Shown: piece after piece, positions 21,301-29,111 of the stretch
How positions within the stretch are numbered: the stretch's first letter is position 1
Layout: every line of letters begins with the position of its first letter
DNA from: Certhia americana
Taxonomy: Eukaryota; Chordata; Aves; Passeriformes; Certhiidae
Reading direction: 5' to 3'
Assembly: GCA_018697195.1 (NCBI GenBank)
Contig: CM031870.1
Location: 71,852-135,851, forward strand
DNA length: 64,000 nt
Made by a program: the position numbers and the translations under genes
The notes under the pieces: generated by a model
Database searches by the model: none
What the model was told of the DNA's origin: nothing
What the model saw: the letters and a program-made list of their open reading frames with translations, nothing else

Positions 21301-23894
21301 GTTCCCTACCCTGCACAGAGACAGCAAACTGGAGACACTTTCCCCCGACAGGAACTTAACAGGTCCCTTGTGGGGGCACAAAACCCCTGAAAACCAAGAG
21401 GTCTGGGTGACACGAGCTGCCTGCGCTGTCCTCAGAGCATCCACAAAACTCCCCACCATGTGTGGGGCTTTCTGGGAGGGTGACACTGCCCGTGGGGACA
21501 CTTCAGGAGCACCAGCTTCAGGGGTGTTCTCTGCCCTCGCCTTCAGTGGGACCCACACACGCCCACAGATACCCCCCCTTTCCTCCTTGATGCCAAGGTA
21601 ACAGCTCCTGGTGCCACCTGCCTCAGTTTCCCCACCCAGCAGCCACCCTGGGCACAGACAGGGCAGGCAGCTCCTTGCCACAAAGCAACCACGGCAGAGC
21701 TGAGGCTTCTCCCAAATGCAGCTCCCCAAAATCTCTGCCCACACCGACAGCCCTGCTGCTCCCCAGGGCACTGACCCTGCTCCCCTCGGCAGGATGACAC
21801 TGGGAAATCCGGCAGCCAGGCTGTGCCAGCTCCTTGCACACCTGCCGTGGCAGGTTCCCTCTTTCCCAAGGCTCTGCCATCAGCCTTCCACGAGCCATTA
21901 ACCCGTGACAGGATTTAAATGGCTTTACGGCAGGGTAAAGCCCTGGGTCACACCGAACCCTCCCAGGAGCTGCCAGAATGCAAATGCCACCACCTCTTTG
22001 CAGCTCAGCCCTGAGAAGCAGGAGCAGCCCCGGCTGCAGGTGCAGCTCGTTTTGGCACTGCCAAGGGGAGCAGGGTGTCACACAGCCCCAGAAAAGCCCC
22101 ACACTGGTGTCCCACAGGAGCACCAGGCACCGAGCCCTGGCACAGCAGGGTGAGAGCAGCCAGAGCCCACGGGAGTGTCAGTGTGAAGCCAAGGGAAGGG
22201 GGGAAAAAAAGTAATTTTAGTACAAAATATTGATTGTTAAAAATTTTCCAGATATCTTTTTGGAAGAGGTGACCCTCAACAGCAGCCTGTCCCCATTCAG
22301 CACCATCACCCGGGCACGCAGAGGATCCAGCCCTGTGCCCAGGAATTGGCCACTGCATCAGGCAGAGATTGGGAGCCTCAGGAGAGGGGAAGGAAGGAGA
22401 AAGTTTAATAAACCAGTGTTTACTGGATACAAATCAATTTCTGTCTGCCACTGGTTCAAAATCAGCCAGACCATTATCGGATGTTTTATCTACTCAGTGC
22501 ATTTGGGCTAATCCAAGACTCATTTGGCTCACCCTCGTGCCATGGGGATGACCCTTAGGGAGAGCCCCAGGCAGAGCAGGCAGAGGTGAGCTCCAGGAGC
22601 CAAGGACCAGCGCAAACACAGCAGTGGCTCCATTTTAGAGAAGCTGTTGAACCATTAATGCAGCTGTATCAGGACCAACCACCTACCAGAGCAACCAAGG
22701 CACGTTTTTGGAACTCCCCTCTCCAACCCCACATCCCAAACCTCCACACCTCCAACCCCCCCACATCCCAAACCCCACCACCTCCAACCCCACATCCCAA
22801 ACCCCAACACCTCCAACCCCACATCNNNNNNNNNNAACCCCACATCCCAAACCCCAACACCTCCAACCCCACATCCCAAACCTCAACACCTCCTACCCCA
22901 CATCCCAAACCTCAACATCTCCAACCCTACATCTCCAACCTCAACACCACACACCAAGGTGGGACTTGCCACAGCCAAGCCGTGCTCTCCAGGCTCAATC
23001 AAACCCCCGGGCTCAGCTACTGAGATGCGCGTTAGAAACACAGAGGGGTTTCACTGAGCCCTGGCCTCAGCCGAAATCACTAAATGAGCCCCAAAATCGC
23101 TATGTAGCCCTAAAATCATCAAATGAGCTCCAAGATGGGCTTGCATCAGGTCGCACCATGAAGTGGGGAGCAAGCAAATGTGTTTGCTCTGTGACTCGCT
23201 CGCCGGGGTCTGTGAAGCAGCGAGGAGAAGCCATCTGAGCCCAAAAGGCTGGGGACACCTCAGCAGCTGCCGGAGCACATTCGATGGCCCTCGAGAGGTG
23301 CCATCACCCTGCTCACAGCCCCCGTTTTCGGGAGGTTAACGAGGATCCAGCAACTCCCCGGAGCAGCCTTTGGCCGTCACTTGCACAAGTCCCGCAGCAG
23401 CAGCAGCTCCGCTGCCGGGGGCTCCGCGGGCGCAGCCCCCGCCGAGCGAGACCCCGACCGGGCGGCTGCGGAGGGGCGGGATGCCGGGGCTGGGAGAGAG
23501 GGAAACAGGGAAACAGGCAAGCAGGGATGCAGGGATGGATGCAGGGATGCAGGGATGGATGCAGGGATGGATGCAGGGATGCCCGCCCGGTCCTGGTCCC
23601 CGGGAACTTCGGTGACACTACCCCCCATCCCCGCACCCGCCTGACCCCGCACTCCCGCAGCCCTCCCCGGTCCCGCACCTTGAAGGCGAGGTCGTAAAAC
23701 TCCCCGCTGCTGCTCAGCGAGGGCCGCCCGGCCGCCGCCGCGCCGCCGTTGCGGGGCAGCTCTGGGGCGGCGGCGGCGGCGGAGCTCCCGCGGGGGGCGG
23801 CGGCGGCACGGCCGGTGCCCTGTGCGGCGGGAGGCAGAGCGGCGGAGGGAGCGGCACCGCCGCCTTTGCTGCGAGCCGCCTTCTTGCGCGACAT
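265..23894 (-). CDS. RAB26: RAB26 small GTPase gene (8 of probably 9 coding exons; 3' end off-window)
   Basis: Ras-superfamily GTPase that binds secretory granules and synaptic vesicles and, from family knowledge, acts in granule maturation and in directing vesicles to autophagy. Eight exons join in phase into 229 codons plus two bases. All G motifs are visible: P-loop GDSGVGKT and switch I STVGIDF in exon 2, WDTAGQ in exon 4, NKVD across the exon 6/7 junction, and ETSAK in exon 8. RAB26 is preferred to its closest paralogue RAB37 because of the MSRKK start, the long Ala/Gly/Pro-rich N-terminus, FDNIQ (RAB37 has FDNIR), NKVD (RAB37 has NKAD) and the REDGEKLAK stretch. The last exon (about 33 residues expected, ending in the geranylgeranylated cysteine pair) lies left of position 1. 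The head-to-head PKD1 exon 1 supports the identification by synteny. Confidence 0.96.
342..600. other. RAB26 intron 7
   Basis: Short intron with both splice sites intact. I see no repeats or other signal in it. Confidence 0.9.
601..657 (-). CDS. RAB26: RAB26 coding exon 7 (second half of G4)
   Basis: 57 nt, 19 codons: [19 protein letters not shown]. Acceptor CTTGCAG, donor GTAGGT. It supplies the Asp of NKxD, which contacts the guanine base. The STQ triplet is a small substitution relative to the mammalian protein as I recall it; the rest is conserved. Confidence 0.95.
804..869 (-). CDS. RAB26: RAB26 coding exon 6 (first half of G4 NKxD)
   Basis: 66 nt, 22 codons, [20 protein letters not shown] then NK. 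Acceptor CCTCCAG, donor GTGAGC. It carries helix alpha3 and strand beta5 and ends with the Asn-Lys of the guanine-specificity motif; the Val-Asp is in the next exon. Confidence 0.97.
870..2801. other. RAB26 intron 5
   Basis: 1.9 kb, GC-rich. It contains an imperfect GGTGGTCCC-type tract at 1425-1485, a perfect 22-bp tandem duplication at 2136-2179, and short CTGCCTGTCCC repeats at 2628-2655. I see no coding or RNA signal. Confidence 0.8.
2136..2179. repeat. Perfect 22-bp tandem duplication in RAB26 intron 5
   Basis: The unit beginning ATTACACCCAGTTCAG occurs at 2136-2157 and again at 2158-2179 with no mismatch, suggesting a recent slippage or duplication. Confidence 0.95.
2802..2854 (-). CDS. 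RAB26: RAB26 coding exon 5
   Basis: 53 nt. It completes the split alanine codon and encodes [17 protein letters not shown], the beta4 strand and the start of helix alpha3. Acceptor CTCCACAG, donor GTACAG. The final glutamine of FDNIQ is one of the residues that separate RAB26 from RAB37. Confidence 0.96.
2855..3196. other. RAB26 intron 4
   Basis: 342 bp. A short imperfect tandem repeat of about 25-30 bp with the core GAGGGGCTCCCC/GAAGGGGCTCCCC lies at 3113-3182. Nothing else stands out. Confidence 0.85.
3197..3263 (-). CDS. RAB26: RAB26 coding exon 4 (switch II, DTAGQ)
   Basis: 67 nt: 22 codons plus one base. It starts [12 protein letters not shown] and continues [10 protein letters not shown], with G left over for the next alanine. 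It contains the G3 motif with the catalytic Gln of DTAGQ and the switch II segment [14 protein letters not shown] shared by RAB26 and RAB37. Acceptor TTCCAG, donor GTAAGC. Confidence 0.97.
3264..3904. other. RAB26 intron 3
   Basis: 641 bp. Positions 3475-3555 are relatively AT-rich (GCTAATGTGATTTATCAG core) and could be regulatory. There is no recognisable repeat. Confidence 0.8.
3905..3946 (-). CDS. RAB26: RAB26 coding exon 3 (42-nt small exon)
   Basis: 14 codons, [14 protein letters not shown], with acceptor TCTTTCAG and donor GTATGT. This is the beta2-beta3 hairpin (interswitch) of the GTPase. It is very short, and the upstream intron is about 17 kb, so it depends on strong local splicing signals. 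The phase is 0 on both sides, so skipping it would keep the frame but delete the interswitch strand. Confidence 0.95.
6469..6619 (+). mobile_element. CR1 LINE 3'-end fragment
   Basis: GAGCAGCTGTGGCTGCCCCTGGATCCCTGGAAGTGCCC through CCCAACCCAAACTATTCCAGGATTCTATGAT. It lies in RAB26 intron 2. Confidence 0.94.
7140..7280. promoter_or_regulatory. Candidate conserved non-coding element
   Basis: AT-shifted unique stretch (TCAATAATCTTCAAGACATCAGATAAACAAAG, AAAAATTAAATTACC, CCCAATTAAGAGC). A similar island follows at 7570-7665 (CATTAATTAAAGGG, GGCAATTAACTGG). Confidence 0.25.
9350..9545. promoter_or_regulatory. Candidate conserved non-coding element
   Basis: Repeat-free, AT-shifted stretch with GATAAGAGG and TTATCATC (GATA-type) sites and GAATTAGTGAC; compositionally distinct from its flanks. 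Confidence 0.25.
10318..10351 (+). mobile_element. Possible CR1 3' tail
   Basis: AAAGGTCTTTTTCAACCTAAACGATTCTAGGATT fits the last bases of CR1; nothing upstream supports a longer copy. Confidence 0.55.
10422..10444. repeat. Poly-A tract
   Basis: About 23 A. No retropseudogene body is recognisable upstream, so I call it a homopolymer only. Confidence 0.9.
11765..11905. promoter_or_regulatory. Candidate conserved non-coding element
   Basis: AT-rich unique stretch (GGAACAAAGTTATTTTCGGCATTG with a SOX-like ACAAAG core; CCCATTAATTCATGCACATTGATAAG). Confidence 0.25.
14470..14610. promoter_or_regulatory. Candidate conserved non-coding element
   Basis: AT-rich unique stretch in RAB26 intron 2 (CAATATTTTATCACAAATAAAAG, CATTAAATATTGAAACCATTTAG). 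There is no repeat signature and no open frame of note. Confidence 0.25.
15984..16126 (-). mobile_element. CR1 LINE 3'-end fragment
   Basis: CCTGGAATGGTTTGGGTTGGAAGGGAAGATCTCAAAGACCC through CCATCCAACTTGTCCTTGAATACTTGCAGGGATGG, reverse orientation. Confidence 0.93.
16281..16350 (-). mobile_element. CR1 LINE 3' tail
   Basis: ATGGAATGGTTTGGGTTGGAAGGCACCTTAAAGGTTCATCCAGTCCCAAGAATTTGCCATGGGCA, reverse orientation; the copy ends early. Confidence 0.88.
18605..18790. promoter_or_regulatory. Candidate conserved non-coding element
   Basis: AT-rich unique stretch (GCCAGATTAATTTGAAATGGG, GCGTAATCCATTAGCC, CATCTAATGG) with several TAAT cores, about 0.7 kb from the 19450-19765 island. Inferred from composition only. 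Confidence 0.3.
19450..19765. promoter_or_regulatory. Candidate conserved non-coding element (enhancer-like) in RAB26 intron 2
   Basis: About 300 bp of AT-rich, repeat-free sequence flanked by GC-rich DNA. It holds homeodomain-type cores (AAATTAACTCTAATTTGATTG, GTAATTACC), a PBX/HOX-type ATCAATCA at 19668-19675 and AATCAATAA at 19631-19639. No frame is open for long. This texture is typical of vertebrate conserved elements, but conservation cannot be measured here. Confidence 0.4.
21005..21115 (-). CDS. RAB26: RAB26 coding exon 2 (P-loop and switch I)
   Basis: 111 nt, 37 codons, phase 0 at both ends. The acceptor is CCCTGCAG and the donor GTAAGA. It encodes [12 protein letters not shown] (nucleotide phosphate and Mg2+ binding), [11 protein letters not shown], and the switch I/effector segment [11 protein letters not shown], in which the threonine after STS-type serine is the Mg2+-coordinating residue expected in Rabs. 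Nothing is missing. It is separated from exon 3 by a 17-kb intron. Confidence 0.97.
22721..22952 (+). repeat. 29-bp minisatellite in RAB26 intron 1 with assembly gap
   Basis: About eight copies of TCCAACCCCACATCCCAAACCCCAACACC. The strand is C-rich and almost lacks G on the plus strand, so it has i-motif/G-rich complement potential. It is interrupted by Ns at 22826-22835. Confidence 0.95.
22826..22835. other. Assembly gap (10 N)
   Basis: Ten Ns inside the 29-bp array; copy number is uncertain. Confidence 0.98.
23515..23582 (+). repeat. Short GGGATGCA/GGATGGATGCA tandem repeat
   Basis: Alternating GCAGGGATGCAGGGATGGAT units in RAB26 intron 1 about 100 bp from exon 1. Confidence 0.9.
23679..23894 (-). 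CDS. RAB26: RAB26 coding exon 1 (start codon, low-complexity N-terminus)
   Basis: 216 nt, 72 codons. It starts at the ATG at 23894-23892 with [10 protein letters not shown], as in RAB26 orthologues, and ends with GEFYDLAFK before donor GTGCGG (23678-23673). The N-terminal ~60 residues are Ala/Gly/Pro/Ser-rich and probably disordered; the Rab fold begins at FYDLAFK. The codons are nearly all GC-ending because the exon sits in the CpG island. The alanine runs are the part most likely to vary between species. The ORF stays open upstream of the ATG into the promoter and downstream into the intron, but this is an effect of composition. Confidence 0.96.
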
Positions 23895-24060
23895 CCCGGG
23901 GCCGGCGCCGCCGGGCGCTGCTTGGGGGGGGCGCGGGAGCCGCCGCCACCGCCCCGAGCAGGCCCCGCCCCGCGCCGCCTCTCCGCCAATGGAAACGCGA
24001 GGAGGGCGGGAGGGGGCGTGGTCTAGCAGATGGCCCCGCCCCTCCGCGCTCCGCAGCGCC
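23895..24060 (-). promoter_or_regulatory. RAB26: RAB26 proximal promoter within a CpG island
   Basis: Sequence just upstream of the RAB26 ATG is part of a CpG island running from about 23370 to 24620. On the plus strand it shows CCCCGCCC GC boxes at 23963-23974, a CCAAT box at 23986-23990 (92-96 bases upstream of the ATG) and GGGGGCGTGG (24013-24022), a Sp/KLF-type site. There is no TATA box. The transcription start cannot be placed without transcript data. Confidence 0.7.
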
Positions 24061-24380
24061 GGCACCGGGAGGGACCGGGGGGCACCGGGAGGGACCGGGG
24101 GGGACCGGGAGGGGCCGGGGGGGGCCGGGGGGGGCTGGGAGGGCACCGGGGGGGCACCGGGGGGGACCGGGAGGGACCGGGGGGCACCAGGAGGCACCGG
24201 GAGGGACCGGGAAGTACTGGGAGGGCACTGGGAGGGCACTGGGAGGCACTGGGAGGGCACTGGGAGGCACCGGGAGGGACTGGGGAGCACTGGGGGGCAC
24301 CGGGAGGCATCCGGAGAGCACCGGTGGGGACCGGGAAGGCACCGGGAGGGACTGGGGGGCACCGGCACGGCGCGAACGGG
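24060..24380. repeat. G-rich minisatellite upstream of RAB26 (about 20-bp unit)
   Basis: About 16 imperfect copies of a unit like GGCACCGGGAGGGACCGGGG on the plus strand, with runs of three to six G throughout. G-quadruplex potential is strong. It starts about 165 bp upstream of the RAB26 start codon, inside or next to the promoter. Frames on both strands stay open through it because the unit lacks stops. Confidence 0.9.
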
Positions 24381-27179
24381 GGTGCGGAGGGGTCCGTAGC
24401 CGCCTGAAGGGAGGTGAGGAGGGGGACACCGCTCACCGCGGTGCTCACTCCCCTCGGTGCCCCTGCACCGTGGGTACCGTGGGGGCACCGGGAGGCGCCG
24501 CTGGTGGGTCTGCAGGAGCGAAGGGAACGGCGAATGCGGGGTGACACCCGCACCCCGGGGAGCAGCGTGGGGTGCCCCGGGTTAACGCCGCACAGCGGGG
24601 CGGGGGTGCAGCTCCACTGCCCGGTTTGGGGTCCGTCCCGCAGCCGCCGGTTTGCCACACGGTGTCGGGGAGCCACAGACCCTCGGCCGCCGGCAGCATC
24701 CATCTCAAGGCGGTGTAAGGGTGGGACTGGGTCCAGGCCACAGGGACACGGAGGGTGGGCTGCGGGACGGGCAGCCAGGGGTCCCCCGGTGTGTCTCAGC
24801 AACTGGTTTCAGTGAGCAACACTTGGCATCGGTCTCTGCTCACGGATGTCACCTGAGGCACTGGCGGTCTCTCAGCTGGAATAAATGTCCTCAGCTGCCT
24901 GATGTGTTCTGGCAGCACGGTCACAGCCTGGCTGGGAATGGAGGCCTGGGTAGGCACAGCGAAGCAGGAGCGCAGAATAAATCACTGTCGGGAGAAGCCA
25001 GGCAGGCACACGGGGAAGATGGAATAAGCGACAGCGCTGGCACAGGGAGTGACAGGTGACACGGCAGGGATCAGCATCCCAGAGAGCCCGGGGCCAGCGC
25101 CAGAGCTCGGGTGACAGCTGTGGTGATGCTGAGGGGTCATTCTCACTGTGGGCATGGTTGAGGTTTACCCTTTGGGAGCGTTTAAATCTGTGGTTAATCG
25201 GTGTTTAAGGGTGCTGAAGCACCCCGTGGGGAGGAGGAGGAGCAGGCAGCAGGGTTCTGATGGATTTGACTGTGGACGAAGGAGATGGGCCAGGTTAGGA
25301 GCTCCTGGGCACGGCTCCTGGGTGAGATCCCCCAACTACCACCCGAGCCTTGGGCACGGGCACGGCTGTCACAGGCCCCAGGGAATGCTGAGGAGCTCTG
25401 GGGCTGCAGGCTCCTCTGACACAGCTGAGGATGGATGAAAAGCTGTCACGGTGGAGCCTCATCATCCCACTCCCCCTGATCCCCACCATCCAGCCGGGAG
25501 ATGGAAGAGCTGCCTCGGCAGAGCAGACTGGATACCACGGTTTTGCACTATAATCTGATTTTCCAGGACAGCTGCAGTCAATAGATGCTGAGGCCTCGGA
25601 ACAAAGTGCAATACTGGAACCATCCGAGTGCTGCAGGTTTTTAACCAGCCCCTGGGCCACGGTCGTGGTGTGGCTGTTCCTGGTGGTACCTGCCGGGAGG
25701 AAGGGCATCCCCAACCCTGGCACCCCGCACCTTCAGGGCACACCCACCCTGCTGCACAAGGACTTTGCCCCGCTCCCTCCCGCAATCGAAGATGATGGAA
25801 ATCTCCATCAGCGGCCCCGTGCTCCGGAGCAAACAATGCCAGCTGTTTATCGCTGCCGCATCAGGGCAACGCCGGAGGAGAGGGCTCCTTATCGCCGGCA
25901 GCAGCCGGGAAGCGAGCCCGGCTAACTCTGCTACAGCCAAAGGTCGTGTGCTCCGGTGGTTGCCGCAGCGCTGACCCCCGCTGCCCCCAAGCCCTCGGCA
26001 GAGCTCAGGGCACCTGAGCATCTCCAGCTCCAGGCCAGGAGCATCTCCAGCGAAGTTTCTGTGCCGGAGGAAAAGAGTGTGCAGAGAGACACAGCCTGCT
26101 CAGAATCACAGTCACGCCTGGAGATGTTGCTCCTCATATAGTTACAGGAACTAATCAGATAACGGCAGCTGAACTAAGGGAGATATATTTGCTAAAAATA
26201 GCTTAATGGAACAACAGATGCCTGGAGATACGGCGTGCCTCGGGGAAGCAGGGCTGTGGCATCTGGCAGGGCTCTGAGCGGGGCTAGCTGGTACTCCGAG
26301 CCATCTACATATATGTAAATTTGTTCTTTAAGGCAGAAAAGCGGCTTGTCCCCATCAGGGTGGTCAGCCCAAGAGGGGCCTCTGTGCTGCTGTATAAATG
26401 TGAGCACGGAGAGGCAGATGGTGCCACCAGTGCCACCTGTGCCAGCAGCCATGGGCATGGCACTTTTTCTTGGCCACCCCCGCCAGGGAACAGAGCTCTG
26501 CACAAGGCTGGAGACATCAGGAGCCCACCCGGGGCCGAGCGCCGTGCTCTGCCCAGCTGCTCTGCACAAACACTGCGCCTCAGGGCCTTCAATCTGCCTG
26601 TTTTCTTTGGCATGGAACTTCACAGGGTTCTGTGTGCCAGAAGTTCCATGCCGTGCTCCAAGCCAAGCAAGATATTTCGGTGTGAGGCCATCCCTCCTCT
26701 CGCTGCTCCAGGTTGTTCCAAAGCTGGCTCGTGCCACAGCTGCCCCCGCGTTCCCTGGCCTCCGCTGCTCTGTGCCCCAAGCCTGCCTGGGATCTCTCCA
26801 TCCCTGCCTCTCCCAGGAGCCTGCCTGGGATCTCTCCATCCCTGCCTCTCCCGGGAGCCTGCCCAGCCTGCTCTCCTCCTGGTCCCAGCTCCTGGTGCCA
26901 GCTCGGAGGGAGCAGAGCTGTCTCTCCAGCAGGCAGCCTGCAAGGACGAGCTATTCCCATCAGGCACGATGTCAGCTGTGCCAGCTTGGAAGATATTCAT
27001 CTTCCTTGCATGGTGACTGCAGGAAAGAATGGCGCAGACTTTTTCCATGTGCTGCTTGTGGTGCCTCTGCTGTCACCTGCTGCAGTGCCACCAGCCAAGG
27101 GTTGGGGGCTTCTTTGTCTGTGCTGGGTGCTGGTGAAGCCTTGCCTCAAATCCTGAGGTTGGTTTTGGATCTTTTAATG
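24381..27179. other. Intergenic, RAB26-proximal
   Basis: The CpG-rich edge continues to about 24620 and is followed by ordinary GC-rich sequence. A moderately conserved-looking stretch lies at 25500-25630 (mixed A/T and G/C around an AATCAGATTATAG core, minus strand), and a CpG-rich patch at 25850-25985. A 38-bp unit is tandemly duplicated at 26782-26857. I recognise no gene. Confidence 0.6.
26782..26857. repeat. Tandem duplication, 38-bp unit, two copies
   Basis: 26782-26819 and 26820-26857 differ by a single A/G and are followed by a partial third start (CCTGCCCAG). It makes a repeated peptide in spurious ORFs. Confidence 0.9.
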
Positions 27180-27575
27180 ACATGGAGGGGCTGGAGCCTC
27201 AGGGGTGGATGAGGGAGCTAGGGAAGGGGCTAAGCCTGGAGGAAAGGAGGCTCAGGGGGGACCTCGTGGCTCTGCACAAGTCCCTGACAGGAGGGGACAG
27301 CCAGGGGGTTGGGCTGTGCTCCCATGGAACAGGGACAGGAGGAGAGGGAACGGCCTCAGGTGGGCCAGGAGAGACTCAGGGGGATATTGGGAACAACTTC
27401 TTCACCCTGTCCAGGGCATGGATGGAGTCCCTATTCCTGGAGGGATTTCAAAGCCGTGTGGATGTGGCACTTGGGGACATGGGTCAGTGGTGGCCTTGGC
27501 AGTGCTGAGGAATAGTTGGACTGGGTGAACTTCCATGGCCTTTTCCAAACTAAACCATTCTGTGACTCTCCCAAT
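27180..27575 (+). mobile_element. CR1 LINE, 5'-truncated 3' end
   Basis: The longest clean CR1 3' end in the window. It has the typical AGGCTCAGGGGGGACCTCGTGGC segment, the TTCACCCTGTCCAGGGCATGGATGG region, then GGATTTCAAAGCCGTGTGGATGTGGCACTTGGGGACATGGGT, and it ends AAACCATTCTGTGACTC. It has no ORF; this is the 3' untranslated part left after 5' truncation. Confidence 0.93.
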
Positions 27576-27974
27576 CATGTGTAACTGTGCCAGCTCTGCT
27601 CCAGGTCCTTTGCCAAGGGCACACACAGCTCTGGCTCCGGAGTGGCTGCAGAGGAAGAGCCTGAAGGCAGAGGCATCACCTGGATGGGAGGGCAGCTGGG
27701 GGCTCCTGGGGCTGCCAGGCAAACACAGAGAGCTCAGTTTCATGCTACAGAGGAGCAGATATCCCCCGGAGCTGTCAGACAGAGGGACAGCCCTGCTGCA
27801 GCCAGCACATCCCCATGGAGGGGCACAGGACCCGGCTGGAGTTGGATCCCAGCTCCCTGCCAGGGTGGGCGAGGGCTCTGCTGCCTTGGGAAGGGCCCAG
27901 CCCACGCAGCACTGAGCAGGCACCGTTCCCTCCCTCACCAGTTATTGTTCTTTCCCTCCCCATCGCTCACTTAC

Positions 27975-28062
27975 CTCTGAACACTTCAATCTCATTGCCT
28001 TTGTCAGTGTCGCTGGCTTTTAATTGAAATTCCTCAGACATCTCCTCATCAGCGCAGCCCAT
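27975..28062 (-). other. Candidate unassigned coding exon with strong splice donor
   Basis: Read on the minus strand, an ATG at 28062-28060 opens 29 codons (M-G-C-A-D-E-E-M-S ... N-E-I-E-V-F-R) plus one base, ending exactly at the consensus donor AGAG|GTAAGTGAG. The other two frames of this segment contain stops. The peptide is hydrophilic and acid-rich, and MGC is compatible with N-myristoylation and palmitoylation; this is only motif level. I do not recognise the protein. The phase (1) does not fit RAB26 exon 2 (phase 0), so it is not a coding alternative first exon of RAB26. It may be the first exon of an unannotated gene, a 5' non-coding exon, or chance. Confidence 0.3.
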
Positions 28063-29006
28063 CAGTGAGTTTTGTGTGGGAAGTCATTGTTTTCCTTCTG
28101 CAGCTGTGAAATTTAAATTCCAGCGTTTTGCTCGGAGACTGCTTTTGTCTCTTCCCTTTCTTACACTGCCAAGCCCAATCTTACAATCGAGACCTCTTTC
28201 CTTTGTCTGGATATTTCATTTTCCATCTCAGGCTCCTCCACTTCTCTGGCCCATCCTGAGGGGCAGCTCCCACCTGTGGCTCCCTCCAGCCATTGCCAAT
28301 GTTTTCCTTGCAGGGAGGCTTGGAGAGCCCAGTCTGTTACTAACTCTTTATTTCTTGGTGTTCACATCCATAAGAGCAGCATCCAGCTCCCCAGGAGGGT
28401 TTGGACATCACGGAGCTGGGCAGACATGGAGGTTTCAACCCAGGGGTAGAGCCTGAATCCTCCTTCCCCCACCAAGCTGCCCCATTAGCCCCTTCTCCCT
28501 CTCCAGAAGGCAAAGGCAGGCCATGAAAATTTTCCCAGCACGTTCAACCCCAACTGTGTTCAAGAGGAGGACCCACTTTGGCAGCAAGAGGATGGGATGG
28601 GGGTCTCTGCCCCAGTGCCAAGCGAAGGGGGCTCAGTCCCCTCCTCTGGAGCAGAGCTTTTCTGTAATGCCTGGCATGTCCCCATGGGCATCTCCAGGGA
28701 ACCTTGGTGCTGCCCTGGGCCCCCACTGCCCTCTCCCACTCATCAAAGGGTGATTGTGCCAGGTCCTAATGAGGCTACACTGGGCTGAGGCCAGGAAATT
28801 CATTTTCCTTGTGCCAAGACCGACACGAGCCAAGGTTTCAGGAGCAGAGGGCTGAGCGCAGGGAAGTCCCCAGCTCAGCAGTCACCCATGAGGACTTTGA
28901 GACAGGATGAAGGGTTGGATGTTCAAAAGGCCTTTGAAACAGAGGGAGGGCAGAGCAAACACCCGGCCTCCCTAATATGAGAGAATTTTAGGCTATTTTG
29001 TATATT

Positions 29007-29111
29007 TTAGATGCTTTTCGGACATGCCTCAGCGGCGTCAAATATTTTAGGAATATAATATCTCAGCTTGGAAATATCTGAGGTATTTTTGTAGCTGTAC
29101 ACAAACACATC
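29007..29111 (-). other. Coding-like AT-rich island after an acceptor-like site
   Basis: On the minus strand the sequence AACCCTTCCCTGCCTCAG resembles a good splice acceptor. It is followed by about 34 open codons (starting D-V-F-V-Y-S-Y-K-N, ending A-C-P-K-S-I) and a TAA at 29009-29007. Composition is AT-rich against a GC-rich background. It could be a terminal exon or a conserved non-coding element. No polyadenylation signal AATAAA is visible just downstream. I cannot assign it to a family. Confidence 0.2.

Larger units (their letters stand above)
21116..23678. other. RAB26 intron 1
   Basis: 2.6 kb. It contains an AT-rich patch at 22205-22265, the 29-bp minisatellite with an N gap at 22721-22952, and short GGGATGCA/GGATGGATGCA repeats at 23515-23582 near the CpG island. 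There is no coding signal. Confidence 0.8.

Noticed and set aside
23313..24488. 391-codon minus ORF covering RAB26 exon 1
   Set aside because: Only 23679-23894 matches RAB26; the rest is stop-poor CpG island and G-rich array, and downstream it reads past the splice donor.
26951..27015. Short peptide M-S-A-V-P-A-W-K-I-F-I-F-L-A-W
   Set aside because: Ends in an ordinary stop without a splice donor; no family resemblance.
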